Shown here: piece after piece, positions 1 through 6,263 of the stretch
Position numbering within the stretch: the stretch's first letter is position 1
Layout: each line of letters starts with the position of its first letter
Translations under genes and position numbers: made by a program
Assembly: GCA_017849315.1 (NCBI GenBank)
Contig: JAFIHQ010000063.1
Coordinates: forward strand, 1-9,498
DNA from: Treponema sp.
GTDB lineage: Bacteria > Spirochaetota > Spirochaetia > Treponematales > Rectinemataceae
Direction of reading: 5' to 3'
Length of the DNA: 9,498 nucleotides
The notes under the pieces: model-generated
What the model was told of the DNA's origin: nothing
The model's database searches: none
Seen by the model: only the letters and a program-made list of their open reading frames with translations

Positions 1-666
1 AAGCGAAGAAGCGTTTTGAGCCCAAGAATAATCCCCGAGGGCGGCGCGGAAGGTATACTCATACCAATTCAATTCTGTTGCATTCTTTTTGGCATCAATG
101 GGCAAGTTTTTTCTTACTTCGCCTACCAAAGCGAGCCCACCTTGCATATCGCCTAATTTTGTTGCAAGGTCGATAAGGCTGCGGTACACGTCCAGGTTTG
201 GCCCAAAATAGTCGAGCCATTCCTGCAAGGTGCTTTGCGCCTGTGCAAGTCTGTTTTGGCGTAGGAAGAGCGAGGCGAGCGCTTTACCTGCTTCTCTTGC
301 GCTTTCTTTTTCTCCAAACCGGAAAGCGAGGCCATAGAGAAACTCCATGAGGTTTATGGTTTGCGCCGAATCGAGATGGCGTTGTTGGGCAAGGCCTTGC
401 CCCAGCTCGATTTTTTTGGCCTCAAAATACCAGGATGCCGGTCCGAGGTTGTCCTGGGTCAAGGGTAGCTTCATAGGATCGGGCTCTTCGGGCTGCTGCA
501 CTTGTTCTTGTGCGTGGAGCCGCAGCGGCGCTTGCGCGAAAATGATTCCGACGACGGCAAGGGCCAGAGCGCGCCGTAGCGGTTTTGCGCGTACAAAAAG
601 TGTTGAGCGCCGAATAAGCGGTCTATGGTTGCTATGGTTGGAGAAAAGCATCGCACCACGCCTCAT
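1..666 (-). CDS. Secreted helical-repeat protein, N-terminal 222 codons (partial, runs off left edge)
   Basis: Reading the minus strand from an ATG at 666 gives 222 codons without a stop up to position 1, so the gene continues outside the window. Residues about 23-52 form an n-region rich in Arg and Lys followed by a hydrophobic core (ALALAVVGIIFAQAPL) and a likely signal peptidase I site at LHA|QEQ. The product is therefore probably exported. The mature part has a Pro/Glu linker, then amphipathic helices rich in Ala, Leu and Gln that resemble TPR-type or lytic-transglycosylase superhelical repeats. No catalytic domain lies in the visible part. The ATG overlaps the methyltransferase stop as ATGA, which suggests translational coupling. 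An internal ATG at 651 has GAGG nine bases upstream and is an alternative start. A role in the cell envelope, for example the helical part of a soluble lytic transglycosylase, is only a guess. That an exported helical protein is encoded here is fairly certain. Confidence 0.8.
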   Translation of the reverse strand, partial: MRRGAMLFSNHSNHRPLIRRSTLFVRAKPLRRALALAVVGIIFAQAPLRLHAQEQVQQPEEPDPMKLPLTQDNLGPASWYFEAKKIELGQGLAQQRHLDSAQTINLMEFLYGLAFRFGEKESAREAGKALASLFLRQNRLAQAQSTLQEWLDYFGPNLDVYRSLIDLATKLGDMQGGLALVGEVRKNLPIDAKKNATELNWYEYTFRAALGDYSWAQNASSL

Positions 667-1409
667 TTTCGCGCAAGCGCCACAAGGGATTGCGCGCGGT
701 TGTCGTACGGACGCCCGTCGTAGCCGCCAAAAATCGAAACATCGCTAAAACCGGCGGTCTTCAGGGCTTCGATCATTTCGGTGGCGGCATAAAGCCTCAA
801 GACAAAGGAATAATCTTTGTACTCGCTGCCTGCACGGAGTATCCATCGATTCTCCAAACCTTCCCATGGACCGACGACGCGATATTCGGTGCGTACGTTC
901 CATCCGGAGCGTTCGAATTCCTCAAACTCCACAAAATCGCGCACAGCGACTTCTTTACCGATGGTTTCCAGGAAAAGTCTGCCCCCAGGCACGAGGTTTT
1001 GAGCACAGAGAGACAAAAAATGCAGATCCATGGCCTTCGTTTCAAAGTACCCAAAGCTTGTAAAGAGGTTTAAACACAGATCGAAGTGCTCCGGGCGGGA
1101 AAATTCACGCACGTCAGCCTGAATAAAGTTGGCCTTTGCGTTGAGTGCAGTGGCAGATTCTTTGGCAGCATCGAGATAGGGCTTTGTAATGTCGACCCCT
1201 GTGACATCAAAGCCCCGCAGCGCCAACTCGAGGCTGTATCGCCCAACGCCGCAGCAAAGATCAAGAACGCGTGCACCTGGCGCAATGCCAGTAAGTCTTA
1301 GAATATTGTCTACATCGGAGGGAACTTCGGCCCAGGCATTTTCGTCGAACATAAGAGGCGCGTAGGTGACCCAAAAATCTTCGTCCTCAAACCATTCTGT
1401 CTTGTTCAA
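663..1409 (-). CDS. Class I SAM-dependent methyltransferase, substrate unknown
   Basis: This 248-residue protein has a Rossmann-type SAM-binding core. Motif I is VLDLCCGVGRYS at residues 48-59. The acidic residue after strand 2 is in GVDIT (71-75), FIQADVREF (95-103) lies around motif II, FDLCLNLFTSFGYF (109-122) matches the motif IV region, and LVPGGRLFLET (139-149) matches post-motif material. The C-terminal stretch SIFGGYDGRPYD (225-236) followed by LVALARK is typical of small-molecule methyltransferases of the Methyltransf_11/25 type. Nothing visible identifies the acceptor. The start is a TTG whose last two bases overlap the upstream stop (TTGA), with GGAG 11 bases upstream inside the preceding gene. 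Re-initiation after the upstream gene is likely. Its own TGA overlaps the ATG of the next gene. The family call is secure; the substrate is unknown. Confidence 0.9.
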   Translation of the reverse strand: MNKTEWFEDEDFWVTYAPLMFDENAWAEVPSDVDNILRLTGIAPGARVLDLCCGVGRYSLELALRGFDVTGVDITKPYLDAAKESATALNAKANFIQADVREFSRPEHFDLCLNLFTSFGYFETKAMDLHFLSLCAQNLVPGGRLFLETIGKEVAVRDFVEFEEFERSGWNVRTEYRVVGPWEGLENRWILRAGSEYKDYSFVLRLYAATEMIEALKTAGFSDVSIFGGYDGRPYDNRAQSLVALARK

Positions 1410-1741
1410 AGCGCTTTATGCTCCATTACGAGATTCATGACGTACGACAAAAGATCGAGGTCCATAACCTCCGCTCCTAAGGATACTATATCGCGCACCG
1501 CCTGCCAGTCCTCCAGCGTAAGCGGAGTCTCGTCGTAATCCTGCAGAAAAATCGTGGCCAAGGTTCCAAGCCATTCGGCTGCAGTCTCAGGGTCCGCGGC
1601 AAATCGTTGTTGAAAGAGCTCACGAAGCATTGCACGTGGTTCTTCCGGCAAAAAGGCGAAGTTTTGGTCTACACAACGGTCGGGGTTCGACGACCTCGCC
1701 GATTTTAGGATGTCTTCCTTCAGTTTTTCTGATGGTCTCAT
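1406..1741 (-). CDS. Small acidic helical protein of unknown function (111 aa)
   Basis: I do not recognise a family. The protein is 111 residues, predicted mostly helical and acidic, without a signal peptide or membrane segment, so it is probably cytoplasmic. The ATG at 1741 (MRPSEKLKEDIL) is preferred. The frame stays open 69 codons further upstream, but that part would overlap the preceding protease gene and is rich in Cys, His and Phe in a non-protein-like way. Only 26 bases separate the ATG from the protease stop. No Shine-Dalgarno sequence is evident. A TATACT hexamer lies six bases before the ATG and could be a -10 element for a leaderless message, but no good -35 accompanies it. Its 3' end overlaps the methyltransferase start by four bases, so the two are probably made together. 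It is judged real because of this coupling and its plausible composition. Confidence 0.7.
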   Translation of the reverse strand: MRPSEKLKEDILKSARSSNPDRCVDQNFAFLPEEPRAMLRELFQQRFAADPETAAEWLGTLATIFLQDYDETPLTLEDWQAVRDIVSLGAEVMDLDLLSYVMNLVMEHKAL

Positions 1742-1767
1742 GTAGTAAGTATATCGGAAAAAACGAC

Positions 1768-2469
1768 TCAAAGGTTGAATGTGAGCAACAATATGCACAA
1801 ATCGTAAAAAGCATGCCCCAAAGCTATGGCATGGAGGCTCTTCGAGTTTCTTTTGAAGAGCGAAAAGACAAAGCCCAAGAGAGTTGCTACCACCATACCC
1901 CCCAGCTGTTGTGCCCCGTGCGAAAGGCCAAAGAGTATGGCACTGCATGCCATGGCGAGGTATGGCGGGAAACCCAGATTACAGAAGGATTCCTCGGCAA
2001 AACACCGGAAAAAGAGCTCTTCGGAGTAACCAACGGAGAGGCTTAAACCTACAGACCCAAGAAAAACTGCCGGAGTAAGGGCATTGTGGCTCATTGTTTG
2101 CAAAACTGGATTCGTATAGTGCAGAAGGGACATGATGTACGAACAGGCAAGAACGATCCCAAAGGCCGCACCGCCAATCACAAGGCCAGAAAGCATGTCC
2201 ATGGCGTCGGGGAAGAGGCGGGAACGCACAGTTGCAGGATCCTTGGGAAAAAGGGACTCAAATGATGGAATCGTCTCAAAAGAGAAAAAATGGCCGAGCA
2301 GGAGCAAGAGAACGATGCGTAAAAGGTTCTTGGCAATCGAAATGCCAAACCATGGACCAGGAAATGGTGCGTTTGCGCCAATCGGCACGAAAAGATCAAT
2401 CCAAATGACAAGATAGGCAACGGCCAGAAATAAAAGAGAAGAAACGCCACGCAGTTTTCGTTTTTCCAT
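1768..2469 (-). CDS. CPBP-family (CAAX/Abi) intramembrane metalloprotease
   Basis: An integral membrane protein with about six hydrophobic segments and the three signature motifs of the CPBP family (PF02517). With the ATG at 2469 taken as residue 1, these are EELFFR (EExxxR, residues 150-155), FGLSH (FxxxH, 180-184) and HAFYD (HxxxD, 219-223). In this glutamate-type intramembrane protease family the first Glu and the two His are the catalytic or metal-associated residues, and all are present. Bacterial members are variously linked to prenyl-protein processing, bacteriocin self-immunity and cleavage of membrane proteins; the target here is unknown. The start at 2469 (MEKRKLRG before the first membrane segment, with GGGA upstream) gives 233 residues. 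An in-frame ATG at 2634 would add 55 residues and overlap comEC divergently, and has no ribosome binding site. The gene begins the leftward cluster. Confidence 0.88.
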   Translation of the reverse strand: MEKRKLRGVSSLLFLAVAYLVIWIDLFVPIGANAPFPGPWFGISIAKNLLRIVLLLLLGHFFSFETIPSFESLFPKDPATVRSRLFPDAMDMLSGLVIGGAAFGIVLACSYIMSLLHYTNPVLQTMSHNALTPAVFLGSVGLSLSVGYSEELFFRCFAEESFCNLGFPPYLAMACSAILFGLSHGAQQLGGMVVATLLGFVFSLFKRNSKSLHAIALGHAFYDLCILLLTFNL

Positions 2470-2607
2470 AACTTTCCCGGTTGTAGACACAAATCTATAG
2501 CATAAAGCGACAAGGATTTGAATCACGGGCACGGCCAACACGCGTCCTTTTGGTGGGGAATATGCAGACATGCCGGACGTGAATGAATGACGGGCGGGGA
2601 GTAGCTT
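2470..2607. other. Divergent intergenic region between CPBP protease and comEC
   Basis: If the preferred starts are right, these 138 bp must hold promoters for both divergent genes. I see no convincing -35/-10 pair on either strand. TATAG-like hexamers occur around 2494-2500 but lack a well-spaced partner. The right end carries the comEC ribosome binding site. The left two thirds could instead be the extended N-terminus of the protease, since that frame is open. Confidence 0.4.
2596..2601 (+). promoter_or_regulatory. Strong ribosome binding site for the TTG start of comEC
   Basis: GGGGAG lies six bases upstream of the TTG at 2608. This near-perfect Shine-Dalgarno sequence decides the start of comEC on a rare codon, since no in-frame ATG occurs in the first hundred or so codons before the membrane segments. 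Confidence 0.65.
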
Positions 2608-4206
2608 TTGAGAACTGGACATGAGAAGCCCCATGCGGCTGAATGCGATCTACTAAAGGGATTTGCCGGATTTCATTTGTCCAGAGTGGCTCCGGTCGTT
2701 TGGTTTGCATTGAGCTCGGCTATAGTTTTTTACGCGCTCCCCGCCAAGCCTTGTATACCGGTTTTTTGTGCCTTTTTGTTGGTGGGGCTCGCAAACGTAC
2801 GGTCGTCATTCTTGTATTTGGCGTGCCAAGAGGATGAATCGAGATGGCATAATGAACCAAGACAGCATGTGGAAGCACGCGCTTGGACCAATGGCATATC
2901 ACAGTTTTTCTTACTTATTTCGATTGGCGCCATTGCTGGAGCGGCCTGCTTGGACCTTGAAAAATCGAACGATACACCGGCAGAGCTGAGCAGCTTTCAA
3001 CTTTCAGCCTGTAGCGGAGTTGCATGTGCAGATTCACAAAGAACGAAGAGTGACAATTTATTGCTCACGCTCGGGCTGGACGAGATGGAGATTACGAGCG
3101 TAGGGTTTAGGGCAAGGCTGAGTTGGCCAAAATGCAAACCTAGACTCACCATAATCGCCGATTTTGCAGGGGATATTGCAGCCGGCCAGCGTGTGCATTT
3201 TACGAGGATCAGCGCAATCGATGCCACGAAAGGCCTGTATTTTGCTGAAGCCGACCGAGCAGGGCTTCTACACGATCCTTTATCTTCAATCCAGGCTTTA
3301 AGGTGGGCATGTAAAAAGGCGTTCCGCTCTCAGGTGGCAAAAATATCAGGCAGTGCGCGTCCCCTGGCCGAGGCTTTGCTGATCGGTATACGCGACGACC
3401 TTGACGCCGACATCAATACGCTCTTTAGAGATGCCGGTTGTTCCCACATTCTCTCGCTTTCAGGGCAACACCTGGCGATCCTGGGTACCCTTGTCTCGCT
3501 TTTGGCGAGCAAGTTTATCAAAAACAAGGCCGTACTCGATTGGGTGAGTTTTTGCTTTGCTACCTTGTATACATGGATTGTCGGCGTAAGTCCGCCACTG
3601 CTCCGTTCCGTCTATATGCTTGGTTTTGCCCTTGTGTTTCGGTCTCTGGACCGACCGCAAGATGGGCTCGCAGTGCTGGCTTATTGCTTCGTTCTTTCTG
3701 TTCTTCTCGACCCAGACTCTGCGCGCAGTTTGTCATTCATTTTATCCTATGCAGCGATGATTGGGCTTATTGTGCTTGCACCCCGGTGGCAGAACGTCTT
3801 GTGGCGCCTACCTCCATTTCTGGCAGCGCCCCTGGCAGCGTCTTTGGCAGCGCTTTGTTCCACTGCGCTTATACAAATTGATACCTTCGGGACCTTGATT
3901 CTTGGGGGAATCATCGCTTCCACCCTGTCAGGACCTCTCATTCTTGTTTTTATGTGGTCTTTACTGGGCTCGTGCCTGGTTTCGGTTGCGATGCCGTTCT
4001 TGAGTGGCATTCTGGCGTTGTGGCACGAATGGATTTACGAAGCTATTGTGCTAACCATGCGAATTGGCAAGGCTTTGCCAGGCATAGTCGCAGAAACAGC
4101 ATCGGAAAAGGCACTATTAGGAACAGCGGTTGTCGCTTGTAGCCTTTGCGTATATGCTTCACCATACATCGAATGGCACCGCTATTACGCGAAACGAGTG
4201 GGATAA
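2608..4206 (+). CDS. comEC: ComEC/Rec2 family DNA-uptake channel protein, short form without nuclease-like domain
   Basis: ComEC forms the inner-membrane channel that carries single-stranded DNA into the cytoplasm during transformation. This 532-residue protein has three N-terminal membrane segments (about 27-45, 50-72, 97-115), then a soluble region (about 130-215) matching the OB-fold DUF4131 position. The Competence domain (PF03772) follows from about residue 250 onward, with its hallmark DAGCSHILSLSGQHLAIL at 275-292 and many further membrane segments. ALLIGIRDDLDADINTLFR just upstream is also characteristic. Full-length ComEC is usually 700-800 residues with a C-terminal metallo-beta-lactamase domain. 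Here the protein stops after the membrane domain and rsmA follows at once. Translation starts at TTG with GGGGAG six bases upstream. Whether it works in DNA uptake or in another process cannot be told from sequence. Confidence 0.9.
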   Translation: MRTGHEKPHAAECDLLKGFAGFHLSRVAPVVWFALSSAIVFYALPAKPCIPVFCAFLLVGLANVRSSFLYLACQEDESRWHNEPRQHVEARAWTNGISQFFLLISIGAIAGAACLDLEKSNDTPAELSSFQLSACSGVACADSQRTKSDNLLLTLGLDEMEITSVGFRARLSWPKCKPRLTIIADFAGDIAAGQRVHFTRISAIDATKGLYFAEADRAGLLHDPLSSIQALRWACKKAFRSQVAKISGSARPLAEALLIGIRDDLDADINTLFRDAGCSHILSLSGQHLAILGTLVSLLASKFIKNKAVLDWVSFCFATLYTWIVGVSPPLLRSVYMLGFALVFRSLDRPQDGLAVLAYCFVLSVLLDPDSARSLSFILSYAAMIGLIVLAPRWQNVLWRLPPFLAAPLAASLAALCSTALIQIDTFGTLILGGIIASTLSGPLILVFMWSLLGSCLVSVAMPFLSGILALWHEWIYEAIVLTMRIGKALPGIVAETASEKALLGTAVVACSLCVYASPYIEWHRYYAKRVG

Positions 4207-4238
4207 AGGGATATAGGACGCCGCAGGATATGGATATC

Positions 4239-5135
4239 ATGACTAAACCTACAGTTTTCTCTTATGACAGTCCTGGTCAAATCAAACAGTTTTTGGAAAG
4301 TCACGAACTTGCCATGTCCAAACGCTTTGGGCAGAATTTCCTTGTGGATCGCAATATGCGTGAAAAACTATATTCAGCGCTCGAAATGGACAAGCCTGGC
4401 CTTGTCTGGGAAATAGGTCCTGGCCTTGGCGCGATGACCTCAGTGCTGTTGCAGAAAGGCCATCGTGTCATTGCCTTTGAAATAGATCATGGCTTTGCAC
4501 GGGTCTTGCGAGAGCTTTACGGAGAGTTGGGCGAATTCGAGCTTGTCGAAGGCGATTTTCTTAAGACCTGGACGGACTTTGCGAAGACACCCCCTGAAAA
4601 TGGCGCGGAAACATGCGACGCCGTGCAGGGTATGCCAGATCGGATTTTTGGAAATTTGCCTTATAGTGCGGCCTTAGCGATTATTGCGGATCTTTTGGAG
4701 AACGAATTTATCCCACCCAAGATGGTTTTTACGGTACAGAAAGAGGCGGCGGCGAGAATAGCGGCCAAGCCGGGTTCCAAGGATTACTCGGCATTCTCCG
4801 TGCTCTGTTCGTCAGTTTGCACGGTGCGCCTGCTTTTTGACATAGGTGCTTCCGCATTTTGGCCGCAGCCGAGGGTTACCAGCACCGTTGTGTCCCTGGC
4901 GCCGCGCGCCACCCCCGTCGCGCCAACCGCCCGCCGCGAATTCTCCCGCTTTGTCCGCTGCGCCTTCGCTTCGCGGCGCAAAACCCTGCACAACAACCTC
5001 CTCTCTTGGTCGCCGTCGGCGGCGCGCGGCCTTCCCTCTATCCTTACCCAGCTCAACCTCCCCAGCGCCGTTCGTGCCGAGAGTCTGACTCCGGAGCAAC
5101 TGGCGCAAATTTATTTTGCGCTCCAAGCTGAGTAG
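4239..5135 (+). CDS. rsmA: 16S rRNA (adenine1518-N6/adenine1519-N6)-dimethyltransferase RsmA/KsgA
   Basis: RsmA (KsgA) dimethylates two adjacent adenines in the terminal loop of 16S rRNA helix 45 late in small-subunit assembly, using SAM; its loss gives kasugamycin resistance. With the ATG at 4239 the protein has 298 residues, normal for the family. Visible motifs are KRFGQNFLVD (28-37), motif I VWEIGPGLG (56-64), the acidic ribose-binding AFEID (79-83), EGDFL (104-108) and the catalytic FGNLPYS (137-143). QKEAAARIAAKPGSKDYSAF (167-186) follows, then the C-terminal signatures FWPQPRVTSTVVSL (207-220) and FASRRKTLHNNL (243-254). The frame is open from 4146, but the extra residues overlap comEC and lie outside the family alignment. 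An ATG at 4230 is an alternative start. AGGA lies ten bases before 4239. The gene begins 32 bases after comEC and may share its transcript. Its last 250 bases are clearly more GC-rich than the rest. Confidence 0.96.
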   Translation: MTKPTVFSYDSPGQIKQFLESHELAMSKRFGQNFLVDRNMREKLYSALEMDKPGLVWEIGPGLGAMTSVLLQKGHRVIAFEIDHGFARVLRELYGELGEFELVEGDFLKTWTDFAKTPPENGAETCDAVQGMPDRIFGNLPYSAALAIIADLLENEFIPPKMVFTVQKEAAARIAAKPGSKDYSAFSVLCSSVCTVRLLFDIGASAFWPQPRVTSTVVSLAPRATPVAPTARREFSRFVRCAFASRRKTLHNNLLSWSPSAARGLPSILTQLNLPSAVRAESLTPEQLAQIYFALQAE

Positions 5136-5244
5136 CAGGGTCGCACACAAGCCTGAGGCACTAGGCCGTGCACAAGCCGTCTGAAGCGCTTCGATGTTAC
5201 TCGTCGCCAGTCCTTGCCGCTTCTTCAATAATTCTTTACTATAG

Positions 5245-5273
5245 TTGACGGTTCAAATTCGACATTCCATATT
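5245..5273 (+). promoter_or_regulatory. Candidate promoter for the TPR-protein gene
   Basis: TTGACG at 5245-5250 is followed, 17 bases later, by CATATT at 5268-5273, in the gap between rsmA and the TPR gene. The -35 matches consensus at five of six positions and the -10 at four. Overlapping -10 alternatives (TATTCT at 5270) have longer spacing. The region 5136-5244 contains no convincing terminator hairpin with a T-run. Confidence 0.35.
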
Positions 5274-5304
5274 CTAGATTCCAGGATTTTTAAAGCTTTT
5301 GAAG

Positions 5305-6216
5305 ATGAAGAAGAAATATCGGTCCTTGCTACAAATAAACTCTGTGCTCACCCTGGTCGCCGGCCTCTTTTTTGCAGGATTCCTGCCTGCTTTGGGCATT
5401 GCGCCCGCACAAACAGTGCAAGCAGGCCAAACAGGCCAAGCAGGGCAAACAGGCCAAACAGGCCAAACAGGCCAAACAGGCCAAACAGTGCAGGCAGGCT
5501 TGGCAAAACCACTCATACAGCCTGCGCAAACCATCATCAAAACCGCTCAAGCCTTGCAGCCCACTCAAACCGTCCAGGCCACTCTACGGTCCCAGCCCAC
5601 ATTCTCGACCCAAACCGTCCGCCCCACCCAGTGGCTCGTTGCAGGGAAACCCGCCATGTCTGGCGCGGACATCCTCAAACTCGTCACGGACGGGAAATAC
5701 CAAGAGGCGCAGACCCTCGCTTTGGCGCGCATCACTGAAATGCCCAACGACATCGACGCCTATGTGGCGCTCTCCTGGAGCCTCCTTGCCCTTGGCAAAA
5801 CCGAGGATGCGGAAAACTACGCGCAGCGCGGTTATGCCATCTACAAGGACCCCCGGCTGGCAGAGGCCATTGGCGAAGCGAGCTACAACCTTGGCAAGAA
5901 CGACATTGCCCTTACTATGTTGCAGGAGTACATCGCCGCCTATCCCGAGGGGCCCAAGACCGGTCTTTCCTATTATCTCTGCGGTGAACTTTACGTCCGG
6001 AAGGCCCAATTCATGCACGCCGATATCGCCTTCAGCACTGCCGTCCGTTACAATCCCAACAATCCGCTCTGGTGGACTCGCGTTGGCTGGGCGCGGGAGA
6101 ATGCGCATCGGCCATTGCAGGCGCTGAGCGCGTATGAACAGGCGCTTGCGCTCAACCCCAACTTTCAGGATGCGATAGAAGGCCGCAAGCGAATCTTGAG
6201 CCGCTTGCAGCAGTAA
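5305..6216 (+). CDS. Secreted TPR protein with Gln-Thr-Gly tandem-repeat linker
   Basis: The 303-residue product starts MKKKYRSLLQ and has a hydrophobic core (VLTLVAGLFFAGFLPALGI, about 14-32), so it is exported. No lipobox Cys is seen; cleavage probably falls near APA|QT. Residues 36-65 are ten tripeptides of the form Q-T/A-G/V, encoded by 9-bp DNA units. Up to about residue 110 the chain stays rich in Gln, Thr and Pro and looks disordered. Residues 118-300 form TPR-like helix pairs, for example GKYQEAQTLALARITEMP, NLGKNDIALTMLQEYIAAYP and RPLQALSAYEQALALNPN. TPR proteins are protein-protein scaffolds, and a periplasmic or surface assembly role is likely but unproven. A TTG two codons upstream (5299) is an alternative start. 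mtaB follows 47 bp later without a visible terminator. Confidence 0.85.
   Translation: MKKKYRSLLQINSVLTLVAGLFFAGFLPALGIAPAQTVQAGQTGQAGQTGQTGQTGQTGQTVQAGLAKPLIQPAQTIIKTAQALQPTQTVQATLRSQPTFSTQTVRPTQWLVAGKPAMSGADILKLVTDGKYQEAQTLALARITEMPNDIDAYVALSWSLLALGKTEDAENYAQRGYAIYKDPRLAEAIGEASYNLGKNDIALTMLQEYIAAYPEGPKTGLSYYLCGELYVRKAQFMHADIAFSTAVRYNPNNPLWWTRVGWARENAHRPLQALSAYEQALALNPNFQDAIEGRKRILSRLQQ
5410..5499 (+). repeat. 9-bp tandem repeat array, ten units, in frame
   Basis: Ten consecutive 9-bp units based on CAAACAGGC. Five of them are exact (5428-5436 and the uninterrupted run 5446-5481). Variants are CAAACAGTG, CAAGCAGGC, CAAGCAGGG and CAGGCAGGC. Since 9 is a multiple of three, gain or loss of units would change linker length but not the reading frame. 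The array creates spurious Cys-Leu-Ala-rich frames on the minus strand. Confidence 0.97.
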
Positions 6217-6263
6217 CGGCTCGCAGTGCATCGACCCAATAAGGCATTGACAAGGCACCTAGC

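Noticed and set aside
347..1073. Plus-strand open frames opposite the secreted protein and the methyltransferase
   Set aside because: The minus-strand frames carry a signal peptide and SAM motifs; the plus frames have low-quality composition.
1742..1948. N-terminal extension of the 111-residue protein
   Set aside because: It overlaps the CPBP gene in another frame and looks non-coding; the ATG at 1741 fits the gene spacing.
4146..4238. Upstream start of rsmA inside comEC
   Set aside because: The added residues lie outside the RsmA family alignment and overlap comEC; ATGs at 4230 and 4239 are better.
4784..5228. Minus- and plus-strand open frames across the 3' end of rsmA
   Set aside because: GC-rich shadow frames; rsmA family motifs run through this stretch in the plus-strand frame.
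5136..5244. Possible terminator after rsmA (GAAGCG...CGCTTC and CACAAGCC direct repeat)
   Set aside because: The stem is six bases with a 29-base loop and no T-run; the direct repeat is eight bases.
5274..5568. Two minus-strand open frames rich in Cys-Leu-Ala or Trp-Pro-Val repeats
   Set aside because: They are reverse-strand readings of the 9-bp array in the TPR gene, with no ribosome binding site.
6247..6252. Perfect TTGACA just before mtaB
   Set aside because: No -10 hexamer at 16-18 bases downstream, and the mtaB ATG follows after 11 bases.
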